From Symbiodinium kawagutii (taxonomy: Eukaryota > Sar > Dinophyceae > Suessiales > Symbiodiniaceae), in the NCBI GenBank assembly GCA_009767595.1, contig VSDK01015795.1, positions 273,017 to 337,016 on the forward strand: 64,000 nt of DNA, in the 5' to 3' direction. The notes beneath the pieces were generated by a model. That model made no database searches, was not told the DNA's origin, and saw only the letters and a list, made by a program, of their open reading frames with translations. Shown piece by piece: positions 1-13,058 of this stretch. The translations under genes and the position numbers were made by a program. The number at the start of each line of letters is the position of its first letter. Positions within the stretch are counted from its first letter, which is position 1.

Positions 1-258
1 AAAGAGAAGCCATAAATGTCGGTGGAGTTTTTGGTGAACAGAAGCCATGAGATCTTCATGTGTTTTGTATAGATCTTGTAGAGCTGTACTGGTAGGTGTG
101 TAAAGTATAGATTTACATAGATCTGGAGTGGTAGGAAGACATATGTGTGAACATAGGTACTAATCTTGTTGGGCATCCACTGTTTCCGGCCATGCATCAA
201 GGCTTTCAAGTAGGGGAAACCGGTAGAGTAGATTTGGCAGTTGACCTTCCACAGCCAG
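1..258. other. No gene seen; probably intron of TIR-like copy 1
   Basis: No open frame continues upstream from the exon at 259; an acceptor CCAG lies at 255-258. Confidence 0.5.
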
Positions 259-3200
259 GACCTTGAACAGTGCTGGAAGGCTGTGGAGAAAGTCACCCAT
301 CGATATGGATGATGATGACAAGAACAAGCTCTGGACCAGGTCGTGGCCAGCAGGGTGCTGGGTTTCTACGACGGAAGCGAATGGTTTTGATGATGTTATT
401 GCTGGGCTTTTTTGCCGGTCTTACGAGACAAGCTTCCAGTACAGATTCATGAGGGGTCTACCGATAGATTATAGATGATTATAGACTCATGGCCTCAAGT
501 GTCACAATGTGAGGCTTCATCAGCCGATGTTGATCCTTGGTGTATGCCCAACGCAACGCCACTTCTCACGTGAGACAGGATTGAAGCACTGGACGCTGAA
601 CTTGTCAACTAAGCCTGGGAAGGTAACGACGTTCCCCTGCGCCCAACACTCCTTTCCGGTGACCAAGGTGCATCCCAGGCCATGCCCAGACGCGACCCAG
701 TGGTTCAGTGCAGCTGATCATGCATCGTGGCTGATCCCAGCTGAAGCTACCCCCGGAAACTCCGGAACTGCTGCAGTTCCGGCCCTTTCCCGTGCCCTTC
801 TCCCCCCCCCAAAGTCCCGCAGGTGGAGAAAATTTCGTGTCGTGAGGGTGATCCTTTCTGCCCCCCCTCCAAAGTCCACAGCATTACGTGCGCGTTTAAG
901 AGAAGTTGGGCGGCGCAGGGCAATGCCATGTCTTGCAAATTAAAACTTTTGTGGCGGGAGAGTTCCACAATCCATGTTTGATATGGTCAGAGAGCATAGC
1001 CAACAAGTTGACGTAGAGGAATCTGTTGATTGTGTCACAACCAGAAGTCAGCAAATCCGACGTTTTCTCTAAGTCATCCAGATGGTGGTTTTGAAATGTT
1101 CATATTTTCCCAATTTTTCTCGCAAATTTGGGATGGTCACGAAATGGGGGCAAAATCTCACGTATCTTCCCGGCCTTCTGCCAGTTGGTGGCTTTGAACG
1201 TTTCAAGTTTTCTCCAATCTTTGGGAAGGTTGGTCAATTGACGTTTTTTGGATGGCGTAACCAACCACCAACCAGGGTCCCCTGAAGGTCAAGAAAGGTC
1301 GAATCCTTTGACTGGTTTCTTTCGCACACTTGGCTGACACCTGGATGGAGGAAGGTGCTTTCGCTAGTGATGCAATCATGCTGGCATTTTTGGTTGGGAT
1401 CTTGGTGTCTTGGCGGTAAATTGGGTAAGTTCTATGGTGGTTTCTCAAGATATGGCTACAGGACCCCCGAATCATCCAATAGTCATCTATATAGCAATTA
1501 ACTATAATTAACCATTTTTGGGGGGTCCCCTATTTTGAGAAACCCTTATATGGTTGTCGTTTTTTTTTCACTCCCGAGTCTCCCAACTTTCAGCCATACT
1601 CTCAGAAGATGTTGCCTCATGAATTCGGGCTGAGCTATAAGAGAAGCGCAAGAGTTGCTGCCTGTTAAGTGTTCGTCGACGTTGCTGAACGATACCAAGG
1701 GTAGTTGTATCCAATTCCAAAGATTTGATGACCTTGAACTGTGCAGGGCACATCCATTGGAATGGGATATGCCAGCTTTTTTCACTGCAACCGTTGCTTC
1801 CAAGGATCGTTTTGGTGACATTGGCTGTTGTGCTTTGCACTTTGGAAGTGTTACCGATGACTGGTAGCTGGCATCCTGAAATCATGGGCTTTTCAGCTGT
1901 GTGCCCCATGGGTGGCTGGGTGATCGGGGCCTCATGCTTGGCACCCATTCTGGGAATCACCAGTGGTCTCAGTTTGCCCTTGCGCTCACCCATGTGCTTC
2001 CTAGATGTAGTGAGCATTCACCAGACCAACGCTGAATTGATGGAGCGTGGCATCTATGGATTGGGAGGCTTCCTCCAAGTTTCGAAAGAATTGAGAGCCT
2101 TGCTTGATCTTGAGGCATGTGTTTCTCATTTTGTGCATTGGTTTGGCCAGTTTCTTTTTACAAGACCCATTGAACATACTGTCAAACCTTGCTGGATCAA
2201 GGATACCCTAAGAAGAGAGTTGTTTCTTGAAACATTCAATACTCTCCAGGACCTCAGGAATTGATAAGAATTAAACCACCACCACCACTAATACACTTTT
2301 GTTGACAGGGGGGAACCTGTTTTTGTACTTCTGGTTGATCAATTGCCTGGTAATTGGGAAGTGCAATTCACTGACCAAACACAACTAATCAAGTGTGATC
2401 CGAATCGTTTGCGATTGGGGTAGTCTAGCAAAAAGAAAACAGGGAAAAGCGTTTGCGACGGCTGTAGCTCTACCACTGTATTACTACGTACTATGGTCGT
2501 AGGTACAGCTGGCGTAAACTGATATTCTTCTTTCCATTCCCGTGAGGAGGTTGCCAAGACATCGGAATTTCTTTCAACCTCTAATCTAATCGTCAAAGAG
2601 GGGAACAAGCAAGAACACGCGTTCATTACATGGAGGATAAATCTACACTACATCTTCCACATATTTACAGTACATTTTCAACACCAAAATATTGTATTGA
2701 ATCGAATTCGCGTCTTACGTAACAACATTGCATTCAGTGATTCAATGGTAGACCATGCATGTTTGCAGACTGGCCGGCGAGGAATTTTGTGGAGCCCGCC
2801 GTATTTGACCCGGCTCTGGTGTGTCTTTGAAGTGGCAGCCTTCCGCACGGCAAATCCGAAGGGGAGAATCGTGTTGCACCCCATCGCGATTGAAAGGGGG
2901 ATCGTCGCAATGTTCTTGGCGTGCACCTTTGGCACCGTGTTCTATCAGATTTTCCTGGCCGGCATCATTGATATCGGTTCATGGCAGGGAATCGTTTTTT
3001 TGCCAGGTCTTATTCCTTCCTACGGCGCCATGCGCATTTTGAAGAACCAGTCTTCCATGAAGACCATTTTGTTGTCTCAGCTTCGAAACTTTGATGTCGA
3101 CAAAGCGCAGTGTCGCGACCAATTTGATCGACATTACATTGAGGCGCGGTGAAGTTGGCTCAACTTGAAAGGACGGCCACAAAGTTTTGGAACTTGCAAT

Positions 3201-5778
3201 GGTTGGTTGGGTGACTAATATGTTTCAGACAAGCAAATGTGAAAGTCATCTCTGTTTTCATCAATTTGTAGGAAAGGAAACCACCAACCAGTTGTGATGA
3301 GAAATGGTTCATCGCTGTTCATCATGCTTGGGAGATGACTTACCACCGTAGAAATCTGGCAATGTGCCTTGCCTTTAGACCACGGCTGCGAGGATGTTTA
3401 CGAGGGGCTTCTGTGCTTGGAATTAGCAGGTCAGTGACAAATCTCTGACATGTGGTGATATCTCAAGCCATAGGGGACTACAAAAATGGTTAGTTTATTT
3501 TGAGAAACAGCCATGTCCCGGTGATTGTTATTGAGGACTTGGTCTTCGTTGGGCTGTCCATGGAGTGTTATTCTTTGGATGTTGATGGAAATTACCTAGC
3601 GTCTATGTGTGGGGTAGCATGTGATTGTAGGTACATGCAATGTGTGTGTGTGTACGGACTTACTTGCATGCGTATGTATATGGGGTGCATCTTATTGCGA
3701 TGCAATCCAACCCGATGGAAGCAAGTATGTAATGCAACAATGCAATGCAGTCAAATGCAATGCAAGGGAATGCAAGGTATGGTTCTCAAAATAAGGGTAC
3801 CCCCAACTCATCCATTGATAGTCATTGATAGTAGGAAACCAACCATAGCTTTGGGGATCCCCCATGGCTTGAGAAGCCCCCATATGATTTATCCTAGCGA
3901 CCTGTAGCGTACTGAGGGCACCGGAGCCTGGCCCATGTTGACACACCGATTTTTCCCCATGTTGAGCCCGCTCCACGAAGTCCCGACTTTTCAAGTCTCT
4001 ATTTAGCGTTCTTTCGGATTATAGACTTTGCCTTGCTAAGAAACGACCAGCAGAAAGGTATAACATATAACAAGTAACGCATATCGAATCATATTTATGG
4101 GCAACGCTAGTTGACCCTACCACGACAAATCTTCGAAGAAAACACCCGTGTGCGCCGAAATGTCGCTCAACTTGGCCCCAATTTGGCCGGGCGCAATGAG
4201 GGCGCAACTTGGCCGTGGTGCAATCATGGGCTAAGAGAGACATAAGAGTTGGCTTCGAAAGGCACAACACGCCTTGACGAGCGCCAAGAGAGGCCTACAA
4301 GTGGGCCTTGGAAAGCACAACATGGCCGAACGAAATGTAAGAGAAGCCCAACATGATAATGTAAGATTTGATTCAACACCGTAGTTTACAGAAAGATTTG
4401 AGCAAATGTGAGCTAAACATGGACCGCATCGCCACAAGTATTCAAACAAAGCACCTGCTTAACAATTTTTATCCCATAAACCCCGAAAAACATTCATATT
4501 AGTGGTAAAATCATTCGTATGTTCGCTATGTCTTTGCGAATCTTTCAATATCTTTCTGCCATCCAACGCTGGGCACCACTATCTCTGACCCATGTTGAGT
4601 TCAGCTGGTTTTCAGCCGCTGGGCCTCTCTGTTCGGCTCGGTGAGGTGATTTGTAGGGCTTACAAGGTGGGCCCCTGGCAGTTATAAGTTGAGTTATAAC
4701 CCCTATGACTGGTAGTTAACCCTAGTTAACTTAGTTATAAACCAACTAACCAAAGTGGTTGATAGTGGTTGGGGGCCCACCTTGTAGGCAATGTTCGGCC
4801 ATGTTGTGCCTCTTTAAGCCAACTTTTAAGGTGCTGGTCATGTTGGGCACTTGATTGGATTCTGGACTGTTTTCAAAAGATCCAATCAAGCAATTTTGAG
4901 CAATTGCACTAGCCATAAATCTCAAAACGCGGGATTTTGGAGCAATGAACCCCCCCAGAAACGGGCTTTCAGAGCAATGAAGTCCCCATATAAATATAGC
5001 TTATTAGCAAATACAATTCTTCTCGACTGCCAACCAAAGACACCTCGGCACCCTCGGCACGGGTGGATTTTCTGCACATGGAGTGTTTTTTGGTTCGCGC
5101 AGATGCCGACGCCAAATACATCTTTGGTATCTGGAATAATTTCAAATGATTCCTGGGTATGTTCAGGAGCGGGTCCCCCTAAGGTACTCCCCATGGCTTT
5201 TTGTGTTTCGTGTGGACCAAATCTTGACACCTTCAGTCAACATGTCTCAGGCAGCGATTCTTCAGTGGTATGGCAGCAAGGAAAAGTTTGCGGCATACGT
5301 GCGTGGACCTTTGGCTTTTGAACTGCTTCGTAGATTATCGGAGAACCACGCGACCACCACGGGTTATGGTCTCATAGTCCTCAGCGTCCCTGTGGCTGCA
5401 GGATTTGAATGGTGTTTGTCATTGTGGATGGGGGGGGCACCTTGGGAAGCTGTTCTATCCTGGTTCATTGGAATCGTGATTGGTGTCGATTTCTTGTGTC
5501 TCGCTACAATCTTGATGACATGCATGCTGCTCTCGGAATCTTTGGCCACTCCGTGCTTTGGGGTCACTTTGCCAGATCATCTTCAGACCGTCTTGGTTTC
5601 GGTCATTTTCGCTGGAACCTTTGCATCTGCTATGGCAACCGGAATGGCGGCGGCGTCATTTAGCTTGTGGACTTCCATTCTTCTTGCGCTTGGATGTTTT
5701 GGACTTCTATGTATAGTGAACGCAATCAGCAAGAAAATGCTGCTGCGAGACACCAGTGATGTGCACGTCGAAGCCTGA
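259..5778 (+). CDS. TIR-like multi-pass membrane protein, copy 1 (5' partial, 5 visible exons)
   Basis: Exons inferred by alignment to the paralogue at 18996-23375: 259-339, 1294-1404, 1805-2094, 2782-3143 and 5251-5778 (stop TGA 5776-5778). Phases close at every junction, giving about 456 visible residues; the N-terminus lies left of the window. Motifs in order: LWRKSPIDM, DWFLSHTW, a hydrophobic stretch ending EVLPM, a second hydrophobic stretch, MCFLDVVSIHQT, GIYGLGGFL, LWSPPYLTRLWCVFE, then CRDQFDR, QWYGS, YVRGPL, and a long hydrophobic C-terminus with several predicted helices. The SHTW...WCVFE pattern resembles a TIR fold (family knowledge); the conserved Glu of WCVFE matches the catalytic position of plant-type TIR NADases, but activity is not shown. 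Donors read GT, GT, GA, GC; acceptors AG. Introns 2 and 4 hold miniature elements. No intron position matches the paralogue. Function unknown; signalling at a membrane is inference. Confidence 0.72.
1181..1275 (+). mobile_element. MITE family B, copy B1 (degenerate)
   Basis: CCAGTTGGTGGCTTTGAA / ACCAACCACCAACCAGG, at the 3' end of intron 1 of TIR-like copy 1, 18 bases before the acceptor. Confidence 0.55.
1435..1547 (+). mobile_element. MITE family A, copy A1
   Basis: Inverted ends GGTTTCTCAAGATA / CCTATTTTGAGAAACC. Lies wholly in intron 2 of TIR-like copy 1. Confidence 0.75.
3199..3291 (+). mobile_element. MITE family B, copy B2 (partial)
   Basis: Contains GGTTGGTTGGGTGACTAATA and right end GGAAACCACCAACCAG; left end missing. 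In intron 4 of TIR-like copy 1. Confidence 0.5.
3780..3881 (+). mobile_element. MITE family A, copy A2
   Basis: GGTTCTCAAAATAAGGGTAC at left, GGCTTGAGAAGCC at right. In intron 4 of TIR-like copy 1. Confidence 0.7.
4661..4786 (+). mobile_element. MITE family D, copy D1
   Basis: TACAAGGTGGGCCCCTGGCA / TGGGGGCCCACCTTGTA, perfect 14-bp ends; interior rich in TTATAAC / GTTAACT. In intron 4 of TIR-like copy 1. Confidence 0.8.
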
Positions 5779-6684
5779 CCTCAATGGGCCTGTTGGATTT
5801 GTCTGTCGAATGATTGGCCGCTGAAGTTTGGCTGAAGCTACCAGGAATTTTGACTCAGACATCAACATGGGTGATCCAGACGGAATATTCATTCTCTTCA
5901 TTATTGTCAGATTTTGACCGACATCCAACTTTGGATTTTTAGCTAAAGCTCTTAAAGATGTTCTTTGGCTATTTCTGACTCAGAGTTTCACGGTTAGCAG
6001 AAAAATCCCACGATTCATTTTGGCAGCGCTGCGTTAACTGGCGTTTTGTCTGAAACCAAACCCCCTTTCGTCTCAGCAAGGACACCCTGGTTGTTCTTTT
6101 CAGAATTCTGAGAGTGGATACAATAGACTTCGTAATGGAAGATCCTACAAACCACCCATGTATGGTGTGGTAGATCACCAGCTATTTGACTATATTAGAA
6201 TTCAAGGTAGTATGAGGTAGTTAATTCTTGTGAATCTACCACTGCAAACCTTCCCGATTTGAATGCAAAAAGGGTTGCAAGTGTACTTGTTGGAACCCCA
6301 TATTTGATCCGAAACCTGCGGATGGGACAGCAAGAATCAGATGCGGCTGCGGCCTACAGGTCCCTGTCATGACAGGGTAGACGACTGCATGTCGCTGGTA
6401 AACCCGGTGTGGGCATGAACAGCTAGATCGACCACTCAAAGCCACGAAGTGATCATCACTTTCTGTTAATCATTAGCATCCATTAACCATTATCGACCAT
6501 TCTGAATCACTATTATATACATGAAGATAACCATTACCAAGCATCATAGATTATTAATATCTATACTGACTAACCAGTAGTAACTATGAAGCGTTCTGAG
6601 TTATCTATCCATTTCTCGAGTACTCTCTGGGGAAGTGTATTGAATTTGAAGATGGTGATGGATATTTGAAATTATTTATCCATG

Positions 6685-6788
6685 TGGGTGTTTGTCAAAA
6701 TAGGGGTACCCCCAAATCATCCTTTGTAGTAATCATGACAATAGCATTAAACCATCGATTTTTGGGTTCCTAATCTTAAGAAACACCC
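6685..6788 (+). mobile_element. MITE family A, copy A3
   Basis: Left GTTTGTCAAAATAGGGGTAC, right TAATCTTAAGAAACACCC; interior AAATCATCC and AAACCATCGATTTTTGGG as in other copies. Confidence 0.7.
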
Positions 6789-7269
6789 GTAAGGGTTTGT
6801 TGGTTATGATCCCTATTCTGAGCCACTATTAACCATAATTTGCCATTATACGATATGCCCACATTTAGAAACACAAAACTATATATCCTCAAGATTTGAT
6901 CGATTCTAGTATGTGTAGCCATTATGAGTCACCACCATTGTTAACCAACTATTCACCATTGCAAACCATTATGGCCTATTAACCAACTATTACCTACCCA
7001 TGTTTAACCATCATAGCCGATTCTTGAGGATTTTATGTTTTCTTCCTGGATTAACCAACCATTTACCCATGTTTAACCATTATTAATTATATAGCCTGTT
7101 AACCCATTGTTTCCTGGGTTTTCCATGTTTTCTTCCTGGATTTTTCCTTGGCCGTTCTGCAGGAGGCGGCTTCTCCAGCCTCGCCACAGGTCCCCGGGAT
7201 TACGAGCTTGCGAAGATATAGGGGAAAACAGGATCAAATGGTGGAACCAAGATCTTAGTTTGTCCTATA

Positions 7270-7397
7270 TGGCGAGCTGGGTCAAGCAGTTAACCAACCA
7301 ACTTTCATGGAGGATTTCACCAACCATTTGATAGGGAAAACAAGCCCGTGAATGATGGGGGAACCAGGGGGACTAAGGGTGAACTGACCCACAGCCA
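7270..7397 (+). mobile_element. MITE family C, copy C1
   Basis: TGGCGAGCTGGGTCAAGC / TGACCCACAGCCA flanked by TA on both sides. Confidence 0.75.
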
Positions 7398-7694
7398 TAT
7401 TTTTGTTAGGGGATACATCTTAGTTTCACCTAGAGTGCAGTGAATGGATATTTAGTTGGCTGGTGGATGTTTAGTTAATTTTTCAAGATTTGGGTATAAC
7501 AGGAAACGAACAAAATGGTGATAGATGTGTAGGTCGAAAGTAAGCTTTATAGGATCCAGTGGAAACATGAAAGGGAAAAGATCTAGGGTCAACAATTAGG
7601 AAAAACATCGGATGTGACATCTAGAGCAAACAACTGGAGGAAACAGCTCAACCTGTAACCTCCAAGGCAAACTGACATGGTCTGGTTCAGTAAA

Positions 7695-7776
7695 AGATCC
7701 ACTTTTTACAATGTTTTTACCCCTGGAAATAGTGAATTTCCACGCAACCAGGTTAGGGACTGCCAGAGGGTAAGAT
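7695..7776 (+). mobile_element. MITE family E, copy E1 (right arm)
   Basis: Ends ACCAGGTTAGGGACTGCCAG then AGGGTAAG; the left arm is only weakly preserved. Confidence 0.45.
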
Positions 7777-8058
7777 CTACGGGAGAGAACCGGGGGCAAG
7801 GACTAGAAATGTACGATACCGACAGCACGGTACCCTCGGCGGTGGCAGAAGTTTCCAATTTTTGGAAAGGGAAGCTTGTTGCGATGCATGGATGGGCGAT
7901 CCACTGGAGAGCAACAGGCGGCTGGAAGCTGTCGCCTTGTTTGTTTGTCTATATCCCTTCGACTGTCCATTTGGCTATCCATCTACTTCCAAGGCTGTTG
8001 GATTGTTTATTTCTTCAGCTATTTGTTTGTTTCTCCATCGATCTAGCTACCTGTGCAC

Positions 8059-8060
<2 letters not shown>

Positions 8061-8089
<29 letters not shown>

Positions 8090-8098
8090 CCTATCTAT
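8061..8098 (+). repeat. (TCTA)n microsatellite
   Basis: About nine TCTA units, imperfect at the 3' end. Confidence 0.9.
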
Positions 8099-8396
8099 AT
8101 CTGTTCCTCTCCATCTTTATCTACCTCTGCATCTCCACCTGGTTCTCCTGGCACATTAAAAAAGCATCGCAGGTCCCTGAGTTGCTTACCATTTTGCCAT
8201 GATCACTTGCAAATGTGCTTCGCGCCAGCCCCTACACTTTAATTAATGGACATTGAATATCAAAACATGCTGCGGGCGCGTCAATTCTTTTGCGCTTTTG
8301 ACTTGCACATGCGCTTCGCGCCACTGCATCTTGCACTTGTTGGACATCTGAACACATTTAATTCTTGGAAACCGACCACTGGTGTGGCTTATTGAT

Positions 8397-8398
8397 GG

Positions 8399-8488
<90 letters not shown>

Positions 8489-8544
8489 TTGTTGTCGTTG
8501 TTCTTGTTGTTCTTGTTGTTCTTGTTGTTCTTGTTGTTGCTGCT
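8397..8544 (+). repeat. (TTG)n microsatellite, 148 bp
   Basis: TTG/GTT units with a few GAT and TTC interruptions. The polyQ and polyV open frames across it have no other protein-like sequence. Confidence 0.92.
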
Positions 8545-8875
8545 GCTGCCTAGTCACCATTGTTGATGTGTGTTGTTTTTGACCATCGTCGTCGGCACCA
8601 GCAATAGGTATCACTACAATGAGAACCCACAGAGACGATTGTGTTTCTACACATATCGGTCATGGGTGGTCATGAAATTACATCTATAACTCTACAGCTT
8701 ATAACCAGTCAAGAACCGCCAGTCATTATAACCTCGTTCTGTTGGTGACCTCGTTCTGTTGGTTATCATCGCAACTGGTCGCCCACTGCTTGCTGCTTGT
8801 CTACCACAATTGCAGCTATTGGGCTATTTCCACAAAGCGGAGCATGAACTGTTTACCCTGATGAAGCATGGTGGT

Positions 8876-8992
8876 TACAAGGTTGGGGCCCCTTAGTTAG
8901 CTAAGATGGTTTATAACTAGGGTAGTTATTGTAGATATGACCACAGTTAAATGGCTTTTTAACCAGCTTACAACTAGCAGGCCCCACCTTTC
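8876..8992 (+). mobile_element. MITE family D, copy D2
   Basis: TACAAGGTTGGGGCCCCTTA / GCAGGCCCCACCTTT. Confidence 0.65.
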
Positions 8993-9631
8993 AATGGATC
9001 ATTTTCAACCATCAAGAACCCTCATGAAAGACGGATGATCGTTATGAAACACCATAGTAAACCATCATAGATCAACCACTGATTTAGCATCATCGGGAAA
9101 AGTTCTACCTTAGACTCTGCTCGTGTTGGCAACACTACCTGCGGCCCGTTGTGTGTGTGTGTGTTTTCCTTCATGGAGTGATGGCCATCATTGCTACTCT
9201 TGTCGATCAACCCATAGAATTAATGGCAATAACGGTGTGTCATGTTGGCAATTATCAATCATTAGATGCTTACCATCTATGGGTCAATCAACCGTTTTGT
9301 AGTATTGGGGCAATTAGCGGCCAGTCTTGCTAACTAACCATTTCAATATGGAACCAGTGATTAGAATCACCATATTATGGACGCCCCATCAGATATTAGG
9401 GTAAAACCCTCATTATTAGGCTTCATCCTTCGGTATTCTACCATATCAATCAACCCTCTCAACATCATAGGGATAATTAGTCTTGCATTATTTGACATAG
9501 TCATGATATTTGAGTATCAACCCTTTAAGAGCCGTTAATCAATCAAGATCTTGCTATCATGGGGTGATTAGCAACCAGTCTCGGATAATTCATGCGATTA
9601 TGCTATCACTAAATCACTCATTATCTTGCTA

Positions 9632-9746
9632 TGGCCGTGAGTCAAAACCCTGTACCCTTGGTTCCCCCATCATTAGCCATTGTATTCCCTACGAAATTGT
9701 TGATGATCATCCCCTATTTTTGATGATTCATCTACAATCATAGCCA
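9632..9746 (-). mobile_element. MITE family C, copy C2 (degenerate)
   Basis: TGGCCGTGAGTCAAAACCCT and GTTCCCCCATCATTAGCCAT, ending ATAGCCA. The right half is diverged. Confidence 0.55.
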
Positions 9747-10062
9747 TATTGTTGATATGCAATGATAGCAATTCCCTACTGTTGATGGTAATCCATCTTG
9801 TTGATGATCATCCCCTATGTTTGATGCTTCAGATTGACCCAGCTTGCCCTATCATGCTGGACGCTTCAGCGACCACAGGAGTTCTGCATTGCTGACGACG
9901 ATGAAGATGTGACGACCGTGACGGCCGTCTCTGCCAGCAGTCACTGGCCGCCGGCTGAAACCCGGGACCCGAGGTGTTCGCAACGGTAGCGATGATGATT
10001 GCAGAAACCGAAGATGGTTGATGATATGGTGATTGATATGGTGGTTATTGCAGTGACTAGTA

Positions 10063-10164
10063 TGGTGGTTTCTTAAAATAGGGAGCCCCAAAAATGGTTG
10101 GTTTACTATTTTAGATGGTTAATAACTAGATGACTTCAGGGTACCCCTATTTTGAGAAACACCC
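10063..10164 (-). mobile_element. MITE family A, copy A4 (inverted orientation)
   Basis: Interior reads in reverse relative to A1 (TGGTTGGTTTACTA...GATGA). Flanked by GTATGGTG on both sides, a possible 8-bp target duplication. Confidence 0.75.
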
Positions 10165-11013
10165 GTATGGTGATAGATGTGGTGATTGAGATGGTCGTGA
10201 TCAATGACAATAAATGATGATATAGCAATCAAACATGATTATCATGAACACGGTATTTGATTAATAACGGTGACAAATATGGTGATTCATAGTTTATTAA
10301 CCATGTCGTCTATATATCTCTGCCATGTTGCAACAACCATTGTATTTGTGTAGCAGTGTAGCAACGGTGATGATGATCACCATTTGAAATCTGGTTCTGA
10401 GGATAATCATCAGTAATGATCTTAAGTAAACAAGAAACATTGCATTTCTTCACGGTACACAATCCAACGGTCCAGAAGGTGTGAATCTTTCATCATTTTG
10501 CAATGGTGTGGAATATGAGTTGGTTGCATTTGTGAGCCAAGAAACTGATTTGACCCCCGTTTGTTTTTTCCATCGAGTAGCCCAGTGAAAATCCCCAACG
10601 GGGGCGCGGTGGCAACAGTCAACTGCTGCACAGGGTTTTGTAATGCTCCCTGGCCTGGGTCTTGACTTCATCACGCTCCTGGGTGGCATAGCCAGCCACG
10701 AATTCTTAGGTTTTGAGTGTTTTTGGGAGCGTTTTGATTTACCACATTCCCATTGAAAATGAAACTTTGAGCCAGGGATCTAGTTGATCTAGTTGGTCTA
10801 GCTATAGCTGAGCCACCAAGACTTCTTTGGCTGTTTAAGGAGAGTTCGAAAATTTGATCGCAGCGCAATCATTTGGAGCTTCGTATTAAAGTGAGTAGGA
10901 AGGCGGAGGCTTGCTGAAGGATGAATGCATTCCTGGGCTTGCGTTTCAGTTTGTTTGCTATTCAACCCATCAGACACGTTTGAGGCCAAAGCAAACAAGT
11001 ACTGTAGTCGATT

Positions 11014-11137
11014 TGGTGGCTTCTCAAGTCATGGATGTGCCCCCAAATCATTCAGTTTATGAACCATTTATAATCTCATTGTATGTAATCAACCAACCTT
11101 TTTTATTCATGTTTTTTGCTTTTTTTGAGAAACACGG
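11014..11137 (+). mobile_element. MITE family A, copy A5 (degenerate)
   Basis: Left GGTGGCTTCTCAAGTCATGG, right TTTTTTTGAGAAACAC; interior AAATCATTCAGTTTATGAAC matches A17. Confidence 0.55.
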
Positions 11138-12101
11138 ATTTCTACATGACTACAAAACCTGCAAGGGAAGAGGTCGACCGTAGAAAGATGAGGAGGGCCT
11201 TTGCGATCCGCGATCGAGGTGAGTCTGCACCCTCCATGCCCTTGGGAGAGACCAGGCAGCCCGGGAGGTCCCGCTGAAGAGCCGTGGGGTTTGGATCAAC
11301 CATGAGCCATCACCCTGAAGCTCCACATATGGCATATTCGCCAACATTTAGCCATAAAATGACCCAAATCTAGGTAAATATGCTATACATGAGGATCATT
11401 TGGGTCATTACTTGCCCTCTCTGATCCCTGGCCGTTGATCAAGTATAGCCATCATGAACTATCCTGAACCTTGCCATTGTTAAACATGATTGACCGGCAA
11501 TTCACCAACAGTCACCATTGTTCCTAGTCACCACTATTGGTTACATCATTGTTTTTTGACATCATTAATTCTGTCACCTCCGTGCATGGGCTTCAAACCG
11601 TCAGTGACCTTCAGGAATTCTGTCATCGCGGGGAATCGGATGTTCGAAGATCGTTTCAGGGACAACTATGTAATACATTGTAATGTATATCCAATATGAT
11701 GTTTCCGAGATAATCTTTTACATATGGATATGTCCGTTGATTTACACATGAATATATCTTATCATACATACATCATTAATACATCAAGAATATACATTTC
11801 ATACTGAATTTGTACCAAGTCCACCGCGGAAGTCTCCACTCATTCCAGCATTGCCTCACAGCGATCGCAGGGACGCCGATGATACGCCTGGCATGCAAAA
11901 AATGATGCAGGAGGCAGCGCAGCTTCCGCGGCAACTCCCCAACAAAAGACCGTGGTGACAGGGAGTCTGTAGCGCCGCGGTCCGCGAGAAGGGGTGACGG
12001 ATGGTGACGGCATAAATCATTTTTACGCGGAAAGTATAGGAAAGTAATAGGTCATCAATCATCACAATCCAGCATGACCAACAGTCAACGATCAATGAAT
12101 A

Positions 12102-12204
12102 CCTGGCTCGTGGTTTCAAACATTTCTCTTTTCCCTAGTAATTATTAACAGATATGATGGTTGGTTGACGAATGTTTTTCATAGGAGTTGAAACCACCAA
12201 ACAG
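12102..12204 (+). mobile_element. MITE family B, copy B3
   Basis: CCTGGCTCGTGGTTTCAAAC, CCCTAGTAATTATTAACAGA, TTGAAACCACCAAACAG. Confidence 0.72.
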
Positions 12205-12394
12205 AAATAATTTGGTTCACAAAGAATTGCCGGTTACCCTCCGGGTGCCTTGGATGTTGGTTTCTCAGGGCAGGGGACCTGGACGTAGATCAAGCAGCCG
12301 AGCTTTCAACCTTCCTGGATAACCAGCGTCAGACACCACGGGTTTGTCGACTTAAGCATTAAACATGGGGTTTTACCATTATTTACTACCAGTG

Positions 12395-12494
12395 ATGGTT
12401 TCTGAAGCCATAGGGGAACCCCCAAGAAACGGCTGGTTTACTACTAGCAATGGTGAATAATGGATTATTTTGGGGGTACCCCGTATTTTTGATG
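12395..12494 (-). mobile_element. MITE family A, copy A6 (right end lost)
   Basis: Left GGTTTCTGAAGCCATAGGGG, interior GGCTGGTTTACTACTAGCAA, ends GGGGGTACCCCGTATTTTTG without the GAGAAAC terminus. Confidence 0.6.
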
Positions 12495-12797
12495 GACCAT
12501 CATTAGCCATGGCGTAACTGAACAACCATCGATAAATGCAACAATAACGATTGACAAGCTGTTAAACATTATGAACCACCATTGACCAATATGAGCCGTT
12601 GACACCAGCATCGGTCACCATGAAGCAAGATGGCGCCATCAGGAGGTTTTGGCAGTGTTGACTAGGATGGGAAGCGGAATTTCATACTTTTCGGATCACC
12701 GCTATAGAGGCTGTTCATCATGGATCATGAGCCCAGCTTTGTCGTTTGCAGCACTTTAGGGTTCATTGATCCCAGTTAAATCATGTTGAATCTGGGT

Positions 12798-13058
12798 CTA
12801 AGTGGATGTGATGGTTAGTTGGAAAATGGTTCCAAGATGTTCCAACAAGGGGGCATGTGAATCGCTCCTAGCGGCTACTCGTGCGATCGATTCCTGCCAG
12901 CTGGCCCGCCGTTTTTTGAAGCCCAAGGGGGCTCCACCTGAAGCCTGGTAAACGCCTAACTTGTCGCCCTTGTCGCCTTGTTTCAACGCATGCTGCACCA
13001 ACCAACTGATCGATCTCAGTTGGGAATCTGTTCCGACCAGCGATTCACCAGGGCACAT
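12798..13058 (-). CDS. Hypothetical ORF, minus strand, 86 residues
   Basis: Starts MCPGESLVGTDSQLRSISWL and continues with QHALKQGDKGDKLGVYQASG, KKRRASWQESIARVAARSD, LLEHLGTIFQ and a stop. Mixed helix-type composition with few rare residues suggests a real coding exon. The opposite strand also has a shorter open stretch (AATRAIDSCQLARRFLKP), so strand is not certain. It lies just before the 13.2-kb satellite. Confidence 0.4.
   Translation of the reverse strand: MCPGESLVGTDSQLRSISWLVQHALKQGDKGDKLGVYQASGGAPLGFKKRRASWQESIARVAARSDSHAPLLEHLGTIFQLTITST

Larger units (their letters stand above)
5779..12797. other. Gene-poor stretch
   Basis: Apart from listed elements and microsatellites, mostly AT-rich AACCATTA/TGGTTGAT words. 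A short GC-rich patch at 11850-11960 reads MQKMMQEAAQLPRQLPNKR and might be a lone exon; nothing else supported. Confidence 0.5.

Noticed and set aside
509-943. 144-residue ORF starting MRLHQPMLILGVCPTQ
   Set aside because: It lies within intron 1 of TIR-like copy 1 on the same strand, is Pro-rich with C and CT homopolymers, and the minus strand is equally open.
8243-8614. PolyQ / polyV proteins
   Set aside because: Entirely the translation of the (TTG)n microsatellite.
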